Source: Deltaproteobacteria bacterium (lineage in GTDB: Bacteria > Desulfobacterota > Desulfuromonadia > Desulfuromonadales > BM103). Taken from it: a stretch of 64,000 nucleotides of DNA. Of this stretch, positions 1 to 8,573 are shown piece by piece. Positions within the stretch are counted from its first letter, which is position 1, and each line of letters starts with the position of its first letter. The notes beneath the pieces were generated by a model that was not told the origin of the DNA, did no database searches, and was given only the letters and a program-made list of their open reading frames with translations. Made by a program: the position numbers and the translations under genes. The stretch lies in the NCBI GenBank assembly GCA_024636215.1, contig JAGXHL010000049.1:97913-161912 (forward strand), given 5' to 3'.

Positions 1-380
1 ATACCAACCATTTAATAGGGCGCCGAGAGGCGTGAGAAAGAGATGTAACGGGTGACTGGTTGCAGGACACAGTGACGTGTCTTGACTAGCATACCGGTCA
101 TCTCACGGATTAAGAATACACAGGAGTCCAAGGCGGAAAAGCAAGATTGGCGAAATTTATTCCCGAAAAAGATGCCGAGCATTCTGGGCTCAGAACGCTT
201 CGTCGACCAAGAATGTCTACGCGAACCAACCCTGCTTCACGCGTCGCTTTTCTGGCGATTGGTTAGCCGCATCTTATTCTGGATGGCCGGGGATTTGTGC
301 GTCTTGCCAAGTCGCCACAACCTGTGTGACGTTGTCTTTAACTCTAAAGGTGGCGGGAAACTGCCGTTTCTGGGCGAGAG
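1..380. other. No supported gene
   Basis: I see no convincing gene, RNA or repeat here. A plus-strand open frame (82-477) starts in this stretch but runs antisense through most of the small membrane-protein gene at 381-713. It has no recognisable domain, an unconvincing composition and no clear ribosome binding site. The stretch could hold the end of a feature that begins outside the window. Confidence 0.5.
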
Positions 381-713
381 CTACCTGATAATGACATATA
401 AACTTGTTGCTATTGCGATCGCCGACAAGCCGAGTGAACTAAAGATCAGGATTTTATATGTTGCAATCTGCTTTTGAGCTGCTTGTGCGGCATTTTCAAG
501 GTCTTGAATAGCCCGCTTCAAATTTTCTGCAAGGATGTGAATAGATTGCGCGTTTTGCGTAGCAGCCGTTTGAAGTTCTTCGATTTGCTTAGATATAACA
601 GGATCTGATTTGGCGGCCTCCGGTTTGGAGGTAAACGCGGGAATTGCAGATGTTGCGATTTGGGCTATATACGGTGCGGCAGCTTTAATGATGGCTAAAA
701 TCGGAGCGGCCAT
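381..713 (-). CDS. Small hypothetical protein with coiled coil and C-terminal membrane segment
   Basis: A 110-residue protein that I do not recognise by name. An Ala-rich hydrophobic N-terminus (about residues 1-25) is followed by a Gln/Ala-rich helical stretch (about 40-88) that looks like a coiled coil. One clear transmembrane helix (about 90-108) ends almost at the C-terminus. The start is supported by AGGGAG shortly upstream of the ATG. It lies before msrA on the same strand but 120 bp away, so operon membership is uncertain. The layout suggests a small tail-anchored membrane protein. No function can be given from sequence. Confidence 0.6.
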   Translation of the reverse strand: MAAPILAIIKAAAPYIAQIATSAIPAFTSKPEAAKSDPVISKQIEELQTAATQNAQSIHILAENLKRAIQDLENAAQAAQKQIATYKILIFSSLGLSAIAIATSLYVIIR

Positions 714-833
714 TTTGTGTCTCCCTGGTATTTATTATGAGGATTAACAACCAAGCTAGCAACCTGTCGGACTGGAACTGAGCTTTTTCAAGTGTGTAAA
801 CCTGTAAGCCATCTGTATCTCCCGTAGCAGAGA

Positions 834-1424
834 TTAATGAGTCGCCTTATCACCCCAGATATATCTTAACCGTGCATCGCGCCCGCAGTTCCAACGATAT
901 GCATTGTAGCGTATGGGGCTTTTTTTGTAGAAATCCTGATGATAGCTCTCTTCCCCCTTGATCGGGTAGAAGGTTGATATCTTCAGGATGGGTGTGACCA
1001 CGGTCTGGTCAGGGAACATTGCGACCACATCTTGTTTCGATTCCTCAGCGATTTTTCGTTCCGCCTGGTTGGCGACAAAGATGGCCGCCAGGTAACTGTG
1101 GCCCTTATCACAAAATTGTCCACGATCATCAAAGGGATCAATATTCACCCAGAAATGATCGAGCAGTTGCTGATAGCTCAGCTTATTCGGGTCGTAGGTG
1201 ATTTCTACCGCTTCGTAGTGGCCTGCATGGTTACCGTTGTAAGTTGGGTCCTGCACGGTGCCGCCGGTAAACCCGGAAACCACATCGTTGACACCGTCCA
1301 GTTTTTCAAAATCCGCCTCCATGCACCAGAAGCAGCCACCGGCAAGGATCGCCTTGTCGGCCAGGGCATTGCTGGCCAACACAAGTGTCAGAGTAAAGAA
1401 AAAAAGAATCCGAGTGGATAACAT
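834..1424 (-). CDS. msrA: Peptide-methionine (S)-S-oxide reductase MsrA, exported
   Basis: Reduces the S-epimer of methionine sulfoxide in oxidised proteins. The family signature GCFWC (residues 30-34) gives the catalytic cysteine C31. The first 22 residues form a signal peptide ending in Ala-Leu-Ala, so this copy should act outside the cytoplasm. The length of 196 residues fits MsrA plus a signal sequence. The start has a strong GAGGAGG ribosome binding site. It lies 55 bp downstream of msrB on the same strand, so the two epimer-specific enzymes are probably co-transcribed as a periplasmic protein-repair pair. Confidence 0.93.
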   Translation of the reverse strand: MLSTRILFFFTLTLVLASNALADKAILAGGCFWCMEADFEKLDGVNDVVSGFTGGTVQDPTYNGNHAGHYEAVEITYDPNKLSYQQLLDHFWVNIDPFDDRGQFCDKGHSYLAAIFVANQAERKIAEESKQDVVAMFPDQTVVTPILKISTFYPIKGEESYHQDFYKKSPIRYNAYRWNCGRDARLRYIWGDKATH

Positions 1425-1479
1425 AAGCCCTCCTCGTTTTTGCGCAGAGAGGTTGATAAAGACAGTCGGGGTGCGCCTG

Positions 1480-2127
1480 TTATTCGAACAGGCTCAGGTA
1501 TTCTGCGTAACCTTCTTTCACCAAGTCGTCTTTCGGGATGAAACGCAGTGCCGCTGAATTCATGCAGTAACGCAAGCCAGTCGGTTCAGGGCCATCATTG
1601 AAAACGTGGCCCAGGTGCGCATCGGAAGCTTTGCTGCGGACTTCGGTCCGCACGGAAAAGAAGCTGCGGTCTTCCTTTTCAACAATTTGTTCGACCTCCA
1701 GGGGTCGGGTGAAACTCGGCCAGCCGGTTCCTGATTCATACTTGTCGGTGGAGCTGAACAAAGGTTTTCCGGAGATGATGTCGACATAGATGCCCGGCTC
1801 GTGATTATTCCAGTAGGCATTGTTAAAGGCCGGTTCGGTTCCATCCTGGCGGGTGACCTTGTACTGCAAGGGGGTAAGCCGGTCGCGCAGTTCCTGGTCC
1901 GTGGGGATCCTAGTCTGGTCCATCTTCACCTCATCTTTCTGCCTTTGCATCTCATTCTCGCTCATCATATCACCTGCTTTCATTTCCATGCCATTGTGCT
2001 GCATGGATTGAGACGTTACCCTGTCATCAATCCTATCGGTCTTCTCGTCCAGACTCTTGTCTTGTCCCTGGACAACGCCGAGCATGGCCAGGGTCAAGCT
2101 GAGAATCGTGATCGTCAGAATTTTCAT
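1480..2127 (-). CDS. msrB: Peptide-methionine (R)-S-oxide reductase MsrB, exported, with Met-rich linker
   Basis: Reduces the R-epimer of methionine sulfoxide. Residues 1-21 are a signal peptide. Residues 22-75 form a polar linker with seven methionines between positions 42 and 69. The MsrB/SelR domain follows (about 78-205), with GTGWPSF (133-139), HLGHVF (171-176) and the catalytic motif RYCMNSAAL containing C188. The paired CxxC zinc motifs of many MsrB proteins are absent (the first is replaced by Asp-Ile-Ile-Ser), so this is the zinc-free type. C188 is the only cysteine, so recycling must use an outside thiol. The start has GGAGG upstream. It is the first gene of the msrB-msrA pair. Confidence 0.93.
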   Translation of the reverse strand: MKILTITILSLTLAMLGVVQGQDKSLDEKTDRIDDRVTSQSMQHNGMEMKAGDMMSENEMQRQKDEVKMDQTRIPTDQELRDRLTPLQYKVTRQDGTEPAFNNAYWNNHEPGIYVDIISGKPLFSSTDKYESGTGWPSFTRPLEVEQIVEKEDRSFFSVRTEVRSKASDAHLGHVFNDGPEPTGLRYCMNSAALRFIPKDDLVKEGYAEYLSLFE

Positions 2128-2379
2128 AACGTCCTCCGTTTATGGATCCATCGTTACGCTGCTTCGCATTTTGTCTTTCCTTTTAAGTATAACGAAATTG
2201 TGAAAGGGCTGCTTAAGAACACTGTAAAATTTTGATAAAGTTGACGCGGGTCGCAAACGCCACAATGCTGAACAATTCATCGCCAGAACTGCTTAAAGTC
2301 TGCACAAGCCTTAAGCACAACAATGCAGACCCTCGTTCAATGGCTTTGTAACCACCTGAAAATACACAGTTCATACTTT

Positions 2380-2397
2380 TTGGCACAACTGATGCTT
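2380..2397 (+). promoter_or_regulatory. Sigma-54 (-24/-12) promoter of the nifHDK operon
   Basis: The sequence TTGGCAC-AACTGA-TGCTT has the invariant GG (2382-2383) and GC (2393-2395 region, 12 nt apart) of the RpoN consensus. It predicts transcription starting near 2407, about 335 nt before nifH. I found no clean NifA site (TGT-N10-ACA) upstream. A 7-bp inverted repeat, GTCTGCA...TGCAGAC, lies about 60 bp upstream (near 2299-2331) and could be an enhancer-binding-protein site. Confidence 0.85.
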
Positions 2398-2422
2398 AAG
2401 AGATTATCTGCAACACCTTAAA

Positions 2423-2519
2423 AGGTACAGTGATGTACCTCCTTCAGGCGAAGAGGCCCATGAGTGTTTAGCAGTCGTCCGACAGCCTGCTGACAGGCAC
2501 TGGTGGGTCTTTTCTCTTT
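2423..2519 (+). promoter_or_regulatory. nifH leader unit 1: hexaloop hairpins overlapping an intrinsic terminator
   Basis: Hairpin P1 has stem AGGTAC/GTACCT (2423-2428 and 2435-2440) and hexaloop AGTGAT, with A at loop position 1 and G at position 4. Hairpin P2 has stem GGC/GCC (2447-2449 and 2456-2458) and loop GAAGAG. The arm CCCATGAGTG (2457-2466) pairs with CACTGGTGGG (2498-2507) and is followed by a T-rich run (2508-2519), so it is an intrinsic terminator. The 3' strand of P2 overlaps the 5' arm of the terminator, so the two exclude each other. This matches the known RNA target of ANTAR-domain antiterminators. P2 departs from it by having G rather than A at loop position 1. Confidence 0.65.
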
Positions 2520-2582
2520 GGCAAACCTGAATCACTCAGGTCAGAGATAACCAAACGATTGCGGCACAACGATTGCGCCGCC

Positions 2583-3619
<1,037 letters not shown>

Positions 3620-3624
3620 AAACC

Positions 3625-3698
3625 CGGTACGCGGTACGAGGTACGAGGTACGCGGTTAAGACTTAAAACCACGAGCCACGAGCCACGAGCCACGAGCC
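3625..3698 (+). repeat. Heptad-periodic repeat between nifH and nifD
   Basis: Two blocks show 7-bp periodicity: about four units of GGTACGA/GGTACGC (3625-3656), then four units of ACGAGCC (3670-3698). The second block ends 15 bp before the nifD ribosome binding site. The blocks have loosely complementary composition, as in the other nif spacers of this window. Confidence 0.8.
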
Positions 3699-3720
3699 CT
3701 GAATTTCGGGAGAAATGAAC

Positions 3721-5163
3721 ATGGCCGAACGTAAGCCAATTAAAGGCATAACAATAGAAAAAACTGAAAGTCTGATCGCTGAAACCCTGGCGGAGATGCC
3801 GGAGAAGGCAGCGAAGAAACGTGCCCCGCACCTCGGTGCCAATGAGCCGACCGTGTCGAGCTGTGCGGTCAAATCGAACAAGAAGATTGTCCCCGGCGTC
3901 ATGAGTCAGCGCGGTTGTGCCTACGCCGGTGCCAAAGGGGTGGTCTGGGGTCCGATCCGCGACATGATCCACGTCTCCCACGGCCCGATCGGCTGCGGCG
4001 TCTACAGCTGGGGCACCCGGCGTAACCTGATGCAGGGCATCCCCGGTGTCACCTCCTTCCCGATGGACTTCACCAGCGACTTTCAGGAGCGCGACATCGT
4101 TTACGGCGGCGACATCAAGCTGGAGAAGCTGATCCGCGAAGCCAACGAGCTGTTCCCGCTCAACAAGGGCCTTTCAGTGCTCTCCGAGTGCCCGGTCGGC
4201 CTGATCGGCGACGACATCAACGCCGTCGCCAAGAAGATGGAGAATGAACTCGACAAGCTGGTGGTGCCCTGTAACTGCGAGGGTTTCCGCGGCGTGTCGC
4301 AGTCCCTCGGTCACCACATCAGTAACGACTCGATCCGCGACCACATCATCGGCAAGTTCGAGTTCAAGGAAGAAGCCGGCCCCTACGATGTCGCCCTGAT
4401 CGGCGACTACAATATCGGCGGCGACGTCTGGGCCGCCAAGCCGATCCTCGAAGAGATCGGCCTGAATGTCAAATCGGTCTGGACCGGTGACGGCGAGGTC
4501 GAGAAGATCGGTGCCACTCACTCGGTCAAGCTCAACCTGATTCACTGCTACCGCTCGATGAACTACATGTGCAAGGTCATGGAAGAGAAGTGGAATATCC
4601 CCTGGCTCGAATACAACTTCTTCGGCCCGACCAAGATCGAAGAAAGCCTGCGTGCCATCGGCGAGTGCTTCGACGACAAGATCAGGAAGAATGTCGAAAA
4701 AGTCATCAAGAAATACAAGCCGCAGATGCAGGCCGTGGTCGAAGAATACAAACCGCGCCTCGACGGCAAGACCGCCATGCTGTTTGTCGGCGGCCTGCGC
4801 CCGCGCCACACCATCGGCGCCTACGAAGACCTCGGCATCCAGATTACCGGCGCCGGTTACGAATTCGCCCACCAGGACGACTACGACCGCACCGCTCCGG
4901 AGATGGCCAAAGGGACGTTGATCTACGATGACGTCTCCGAGTTCGAGCTGGAAAAGTTCGTCGAAGAGCTCAAGCCTGACCTGGTCGGTTCCGGCATCAA
5001 GGAAAAGTACGTCTTCCAGAAGGCCGGCATTCCGTTTCGCCAGATGCACAGCTGGGATTATTCCGGCCCCTATCACGGCTACGAAGGCTTCAAAATCTTC
5101 GCCCGCGATATCGACATGGCGATCAACAGCCCGACCTGGGGCTTGGTCAAATCGCCCTTTTAG
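3721..5163 (+). CDS. nifD: Nitrogenase MoFe protein alpha chain NifD
   Basis: The alpha subunit of dinitrogenase carries FeMo-co and shares the P-cluster with NifK. The chain is 480 residues. P-cluster ligands are C66 (RGCAYAG), C92 (GPIGCG) and C157 (SECPVG). FeMo-co ligands are C276 (HCYRSM) and H443 (HSWDYSG). These match the molybdenum enzyme, and the gene order nifH-nifD-nifK with no small subunit gene argues against a V or Fe-only form. The start at 3721 is preferred over the ATG at 3715 because GGGAG sits 8 nt before it but only 2-3 nt before the other. Confidence 0.98.
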   Translation: MAERKPIKGITIEKTESLIAETLAEMPEKAAKKRAPHLGANEPTVSSCAVKSNKKIVPGVMSQRGCAYAGAKGVVWGPIRDMIHVSHGPIGCGVYSWGTRRNLMQGIPGVTSFPMDFTSDFQERDIVYGGDIKLEKLIREANELFPLNKGLSVLSECPVGLIGDDINAVAKKMENELDKLVVPCNCEGFRGVSQSLGHHISNDSIRDHIIGKFEFKEEAGPYDVALIGDYNIGGDVWAAKPILEEIGLNVKSVWTGDGEVEKIGATHSVKLNLIHCYRSMNYMCKVMEEKWNIPWLEYNFFGPTKIEESLRAIGECFDDKIRKNVEKVIKKYKPQMQAVVEEYKPRLDGKTAMLFVGGLRPRHTIGAYEDLGIQITGAGYEFAHQDDYDRTAPEMAKGTLIYDDVSEFELEKFVEELKPDLVGSGIKEKYVFQKAGIPFRQMHSWDYSGPYHGYEGFKIFARDIDMAINSPTWGLVKSPF

Positions 5164-5173
5164 GCGATTTGCC

Positions 5174-5312
5174 GTGGCGCGTAGCGAGTAGCGCGTGGCG
5201 CGGAAATCAAAAACATGACCATTCAGTTCACGTACTGATGGTTTCTGAATCGGGGTGTTGGCCTGGTCATCGTGGTTTTCTCGCCACGCGCCACTCGCCA
5301 CGCGCCACCGCG
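5174..5312 (+). repeat. Inverted pair of heptad repeats between nifD and nifK
   Basis: The left arm (5174-5202) reads in units GTGGCGC, GTAGCGA, GTAGCGC. The right arm (5280-5312) reads CGCCACG, CGCCACT, CGCCACG, CGCCACC, the approximate reverse complement. About 77 bp of ordinary sequence separates the arms. The right arm runs into the nifK ribosome binding site. The pair could fold in the nifD-nifK mRNA. Confidence 0.8.
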
Positions 5313-5325
5313 AAGGAGTGAAACG

Positions 5326-6792
5326 ATGAGCGCAGCAGAAGCAGCCGTAAAATTCGTCACCGAGACCCCGGCGGAGGAGATCGCCCGGGTCAAGGAATGG
5401 ATCAATAGCGAAGAGTATAAAGAGAAGAACTTTGAGCGTACCGCCCTGGTGGTCAACCCGGCCCACGCCTGCCAGCCGCTCGGCGCGCAGATGGTGGCCA
5501 CCGGTTTTGAAGGGGCCCTGCCGTTCGTGCACGGCTCTCAGGGCTGTGCCTCCTATTTCCGCAGTACCTTTTCCCGTCACTATCGTGAGCCGTCTGCAGC
5601 GACCTGCGACGCCATGACCGAGGACGGCGCGGTGTTCGGCGGTCAGAACAACCTGTTTGAGGGCCTCGAAAACGCCTACGCTCTCTACAAGCCCAAAATG
5701 ATCCCGGTCTACACCACCTGTATGCCCGAGGTCATCGGCGACGACCTGACCGCGTTTATCAAAAACGCCAAACTGCAGGGGCATCTGCCCGAGGAGGTGC
5801 CGACTCCCTACGCCAACACGCCGAGCTTCAACGGCACCCACATCCACGGCTACGATGCCATGCTGAAAAGCATTTTGCAGACGCTGACCGAAGAGCAGAG
5901 CGTTGCAGGCAAGTGTACCGGCAAGCTCAACATCATCCCCGGCTTCGACGGCAACGTCGGCAACCTGCGCGAGTACAAGCGCATCTGCGAACTGATGGGC
6001 ATCCCCTACACCATGCTCGCCGATGTCTCCGATGTGTTCGACTCAGGATGTGATGGTGAGTACAAGCTCTACCCCGGCGGCACCAGGCTCGAAGACGCCG
6101 CTGAATCAATCAACGGCAAAGCCACCATATCCTTTCAGAAGTACTCCACGGTCACCACCATGAAGTGGATCGAATCCGAGTACACCGGCGAGAAGGCAAT
6201 CCTGCCGATGCCCTTCGGCATCAAGAAGACCGACGAGCTGATCCTCAAGCTCAGCGAACTGTTCGACAAGCCGGTCCCCGAGGCGCTGAAGAAAGAGCGC
6301 GCCCTGGCGGTTGACGCCATGACCGATGCCCACCAGTACCTGCACGGCCGTAAGTTCGCTGTGGCCGGCGACCCTGACTACCTGATCGGCATCGTCTCCT
6401 TCCTGCTCGAGATGGGCGCCCGCCCCTGGCATGTGCTCTGCTCACGGACGACCAAGAAGTTCCAGAAGGAGATGGATGCGCTGCTCGCCTCCTCGCCCTT
6501 CGGCGAAGGTTGCACCTGCTACATCAACAAGGATCTCTGGCACATGCGCAGCCTGCTGGTCACCGATCCGGTTGACGGCATCATCGGCGATACCCACGCC
6601 AAGTGGGCCGCCCGCGACGCCGGGATTCCGCTGTTCCGCATCGGCTTCCCGATCATCGACCGCGTCAACCTGCACCGCACCCCGGTGGTCGGATACAACG
6701 GCGCGATCAGCATGCTGAGCATGATTGCCAACAAGTTCCTCGATATCAAAGACGAAACTTGTGACGACCAGTGGTTTGAGATGATGAGATAA
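5326..6792 (+). CDS. nifK: Nitrogenase MoFe protein beta chain NifK
   Basis: The beta subunit of dinitrogenase supplies the other half of the P-cluster. It has 488 residues with P-cluster cysteines C49 (AHACQPLGA), C74 (GSQGCASYF) and C132 (TTCMPEVIGDD). It lacks roughly 20-35 N-terminal residues found in longer proteobacterial NifK. The start at 5326 has GAAGGAG upstream. An earlier in-frame start (5272) would translate the heptad repeat. The spacer before it (162 bp) is long for co-transcribed subunit genes because of that repeat. Confidence 0.97.
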   Translation: MSAAEAAVKFVTETPAEEIARVKEWINSEEYKEKNFERTALVVNPAHACQPLGAQMVATGFEGALPFVHGSQGCASYFRSTFSRHYREPSAATCDAMTEDGAVFGGQNNLFEGLENAYALYKPKMIPVYTTCMPEVIGDDLTAFIKNAKLQGHLPEEVPTPYANTPSFNGTHIHGYDAMLKSILQTLTEEQSVAGKCTGKLNIIPGFDGNVGNLREYKRICELMGIPYTMLADVSDVFDSGCDGEYKLYPGGTRLEDAAESINGKATISFQKYSTVTTMKWIESEYTGEKAILPMPFGIKKTDELILKLSELFDKPVPEALKKERALAVDAMTDAHQYLHGRKFAVAGDPDYLIGIVSFLLEMGARPWHVLCSRTTKKFQKEMDALLASSPFGEGCTCYINKDLWHMRSLLVTDPVDGIIGDTHAKWAARDAGIPLFRIGFPIIDRVNLHRTPVVGYNGAISMLSMIANKFLDIKDETCDDQWFEMMR

Positions 6793-6801
6793 AAACCGGG
6801 A

Positions 6802-6868
6802 GTGAGTAGCGCGTGGCGTGTGGCGAGGTAATCTTTTGCCTTTCGCGCTACGCGCTTCGCGCCACGAG
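6802..6868 (+). repeat. Inverted pair of heptad repeats between nifK and nifX
   Basis: The left arm (6802-6828) has units such as GAGTAGC, GCGTGGC, GTGTGGC. The right arm (6844-6868) has CGCTACG, CGCTTCG, CGCCACG in inverted sense. Only about 15 bp separates the arms, so a hairpin in the mRNA is likely. Composition resembles the nifD-nifK pair. Confidence 0.8.
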
Positions 6869-6928
6869 ATTATGATAAAAACCCGCAGCTTGAAAATCAT
6901 CAGACCAACAGCTTCGAAAGGACTGTTC

Positions 6929-7312
6929 ATGAAAGTCGCATTTGCCAGCACCGACAAGGTGCATGTCGATGAACACTTCGGCCAGGCCGTGGAATTCTAC
7001 ATCTGGGAGATTGGCCCGGAGCAGGCCGCGTTCAGCGGCGTGGTACAGGTTCTGTCCGATGCCGACGCCCCCGGCCATAGCGATGACAAGATCGAGGCTC
7101 GCGGCGCAGCCCTGGCAGACTGCGCACTGGTCTATGTCGGTGAGATCGGCGGCCCCGCTGCCGCCCGTCTGGTGGCGAAAAAGATCCACCCGATCAAGAG
7201 CAAGGATCGCGAGCCGATTACCATCGTAGTGGAAAAACTGCAGCAGGTTCTCAAAGGTAACCCGCCGCCGTGGCTGAGAAAAGCGATGCTCAAGGGCGAA
7301 CGCCCAGGCTAG
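6929..7312 (+). CDS. nifX: Nitrogenase cofactor-handling protein NifX
   Basis: A 127-residue single-domain protein of the NifX/NafY/NifB-C-terminal family, which binds FeMo-co precursors during transfer between assembly proteins. The family features are the N-terminal strand KVAFASTD, the HFGQA motif (about residues 15-19) and the GPAAARL helix region. A conserved-looking tail, about residues 98-127 with PPPWLRKA, is typical of NifX rather than of general NifB-like domains. The start at 6929 has AAAGGA upstream. It follows nifK by 136 bp and belongs to the same transcription unit. Confidence 0.88.
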   Translation: MKVAFASTDKVHVDEHFGQAVEFYIWEIGPEQAAFSGVVQVLSDADAPGHSDDKIEARGAALADCALVYVGEIGGPAAARLVAKKIHPIKSKDREPITIVVEKLQQVLKGNPPPWLRKAMLKGERPG

Positions 7313-7316
7313 GGCC

Positions 7317-7423
7317 AGGGGACTGTCCCGGCAGTTAACGGGACTGTCCCCGGGTTGATTGCCGGGCGCAGAGCAGATAATTTCATCAACATTCCGGGAC
7401 AGTCCCCATGCGGGGACAGCCCC
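7317..7423 (+). repeat. GGGACTGTCCC palindrome cluster between nifX and the ferredoxin gene
   Basis: Four copies of an 11-13 bp near-palindrome occur in 107 bp. Two are GGGACTGTCCC-type (about 7318-7330 and 7340-7351) and two are the opposite sense GGGACAGTCCCC/GGGGACAGCCCC (about 7395-7407 and 7411-7423). This differs from the heptad repeats in the other nif spacers. It resembles REP-type intergenic palindromes. Confidence 0.75.
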
Positions 7424-7450
7424 TTAATGAAAATTCAAGGAGAAAAGACA

Positions 7451-7720
7451 ATGGCTTTATTAACTGGTATCACCAGAGGTGGCGAGAGCTGGACCCCGAC
7501 CTTTGCCGAGGCAATCGACCCGGAAAAATGTATTGGCTGCGGGCGCTGTTATAAGGCCTGCTCACGCAAGGTACTCGGCCCCATGGATATTGAAGACGAA
7601 GAGAGTTACTCGACCCGCATGGTCATGTCGATTGTTGCCACGGACAACTGCATCGGCTGCGCCGGTTGCGGCGTGACCTGCCCGAAGAAGTGCTTTACGT
7701 TTAAAACCATGGAGCTTTAA
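7451..7720 (+). CDS. fdxB: nif-associated 2[4Fe-4S] ferredoxin (ferredoxin III type)
   Basis: An 89-residue ferredoxin. One cluster motif is C27-x2-C30-x2-C33-x3-C37 and the second is C67-x2-C70-x2-C73-x3-C77, with an extra C81. About 30 residues separate the motifs, which is wider than in clostridial ferredoxins and typical of the nif-linked ferredoxin III family. It is a likely electron donor to nitrogenase or to cofactor biosynthesis. The start at 7451 follows AAGGAG. An in-frame start at 7355 would translate the palindrome repeats. It sits between two NifX-family genes. Confidence 0.9.
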   Translation: MALLTGITRGGESWTPTFAEAIDPEKCIGCGRCYKACSRKVLGPMDIEDEESYSTRMVMSIVATDNCIGCAGCGVTCPKKCFTFKTMEL

Positions 7721-7787
7721 GGCTGTAAAGCTCTAGGGCTATAAGGTTTAAACCTTACAGCCTTACAGCACTAAAGCCCTATAGCTG
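7721..7787 (+). repeat. Heptad-periodic inverted repeat after the ferredoxin gene
   Basis: An AT-richer version of the heptad family. Units such as GCTGTAA, AGCTCTA, GGCTATAAG lead to a central AAGGTTTAAACCTT palindrome, then TTACAGC-type units in inverted sense. The whole block could fold as one imperfect hairpin. It begins directly at the ferredoxin stop codon. Confidence 0.75.
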
Positions 7788-7804
7788 AATTTACGGAGTA
7801 AATT

Positions 7805-8182
7805 ATGTTAATCGCAGTCACCTCAAAATCCGGTACCGAGGTCGATCAGCACTTCGGCCATGCCGAAATATTTCGCATTTTCAAGTATCGCAAAGGCAAC
7901 CCGGTGCAGGTCGATGAAGTCAAGGTGCAGAAATACTGTACCTTTGACCTCGAACACCCCTTCCGTCATGCCCAGCTCAATGGCATTGTCGAGGCACTTA
8001 AAGACTGCAAGGCGGTGGTTACAGCCATGATCGGCGAGTTGCCGAAACAGGAAATGGAAAAAGCCGGTTTCAAGGTGATCAGTACTGAAGGGCCTCTGCA
8101 ACCTGCTCTTAAATTGGCGCATGATGCGGTCTGTGATGGCCAATGTCAGGGCCGTCGTGAAAACTGTGAGCACACTGCATAA
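7805..8182 (+). CDS. NifX/NifB-like dinitrogenase cofactor domain protein
   Basis: A 125-residue second member of the NifX/NafY family, with a start at strand LIAVTSKSG and the motif VDQHFGHAEIF (about residues 13-23). The C-terminus has three cysteines (CDGQCQGRRENC) that NifX at 6929 lacks, so it may bind metal or an Fe-S precursor. NifB in this locus is short and lacks the usual C-terminal NifX-like domain, so this protein may supply that function in trans. That is inference. It is the last gene of the nifH unit and is followed by two hairpins. Confidence 0.8.
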   Translation: MLIAVTSKSGTEVDQHFGHAEIFRIFKYRKGNPVQVDEVKVQKYCTFDLEHPFRHAQLNGIVEALKDCKAVVTAMIGELPKQEMEKAGFKVISTEGPLQPALKLAHDAVCDGQCQGRRENCEHTA

Positions 8183-8189
8183 TCGATGA

Positions 8190-8218
8190 GCATAAAATCA
8201 AGATTGCTGATTTTATGC
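8190..8218 (+). terminator. Hairpin after the nifH operon
   Basis: An 11-bp perfect stem GCATAAAATCA/TGATTTTATGC with a 7-nt loop lies 8 bp past the last nif stop codon. The following CCTTTCC is only weakly T-rich, so it may work together with the next terminator or as an mRNA 3' stabiliser. Confidence 0.6.
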
Positions 8219-8251
8219 CCTTTCCAGAGATGTAATTGCCAAAGGCTTCGA

Positions 8252-8292
8252 CAGGGCTGTCTCAATGGGATGAGCCCTGCCTGATTTTTTTT
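8252..8292 (+). terminator. Intrinsic terminator of the nifH operon
   Basis: The stem CAGGGCT/AGCCCTG (8252-8258 with 8273-8279) is followed shortly by a run of eight T residues (8285-8292). It separates the nifH unit from the nifB promoter. Confidence 0.75.
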
Positions 8293-8370
8293 GCGTTAAG
8301 AAAAGCTCAGTTCCTCTGTAAGATATTGTTATTATTAGTTTTAAGGTTTTCTACAAAGAGATTGAAGGTG

Positions 8371-8388
8371 TTGGCATAGCTGATGCTC
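8371..8388 (+). promoter_or_regulatory. Sigma-54 (-24/-12) promoter of nifB
   Basis: TTGGCAT-AGCTGA-TGCTC has GG (8373-8374) and GC (8385-8386) spaced exactly 12 nt. It is almost identical to the nifH promoter (both share the CTGATGCT core). It predicts a start near 8398, giving a leader of about 175 nt. Confidence 0.82.
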
Positions 8389-8420
8389 ATTAGGTTGAAA
8401 GTCCAACCAACAATTTGATC

Positions 8421-8493
8421 CAGCGATACAAAGTAGTAGCGCTGTGAAAAACGGCAAAGACGCCCCGGGAGCACATGCTCTGCGGGGTTTTTT
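8421..8493 (+). promoter_or_regulatory. nifB leader: two hexaloop hairpins overlapping a terminator
   Basis: P1 has stem CAGCG-A-TAC/GTA-G-CGCTG (8421-8429 with 8436-8444, one A-G mismatch) and hexaloop AAAGTA. P2 has stem GGC/GCC (8453-8455 with 8462-8464) and hexaloop AAAGAC. Both loops have A at position 1 and G at position 4. The terminator has arms CCCCG (8463-8467) and CGGGG (8483-8487), an inner GAGC/GCTC stem and six T residues (8488-8493). P2 and the terminator share 8463-8464 and exclude each other. This is the full ANTAR-target layout and parallels the nifH leader. Confidence 0.75.
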
Positions 8494-8573
8494 ATATTCA
8501 CTGTTAAACGAGCACAGGCGCTCTTCCTGATTTCAGGGATTGCGCCTGTTGAGGTTAATAAAGGAGATGACCC

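Noticed and set aside
82..477. Plus-strand open frame of 131 codons
   Set aside because: Overlaps the better-supported minus-strand gene at 381-713, has no domain, odd composition and no ribosome binding site.
2240..2380. NifA upstream activator site (TGT-N10-ACA) before nifH
   Set aside because: I looked for it and found no match with the right spacing. The system may use another enhancer-binding protein.
4174..5847. Long minus-strand open frame (557 codons) across nifD and nifK
   Set aside because: Antisense shadow of the GC-rich nif coding sequence. Both nif genes have every catalytic residue, and the antisense product has no family features.
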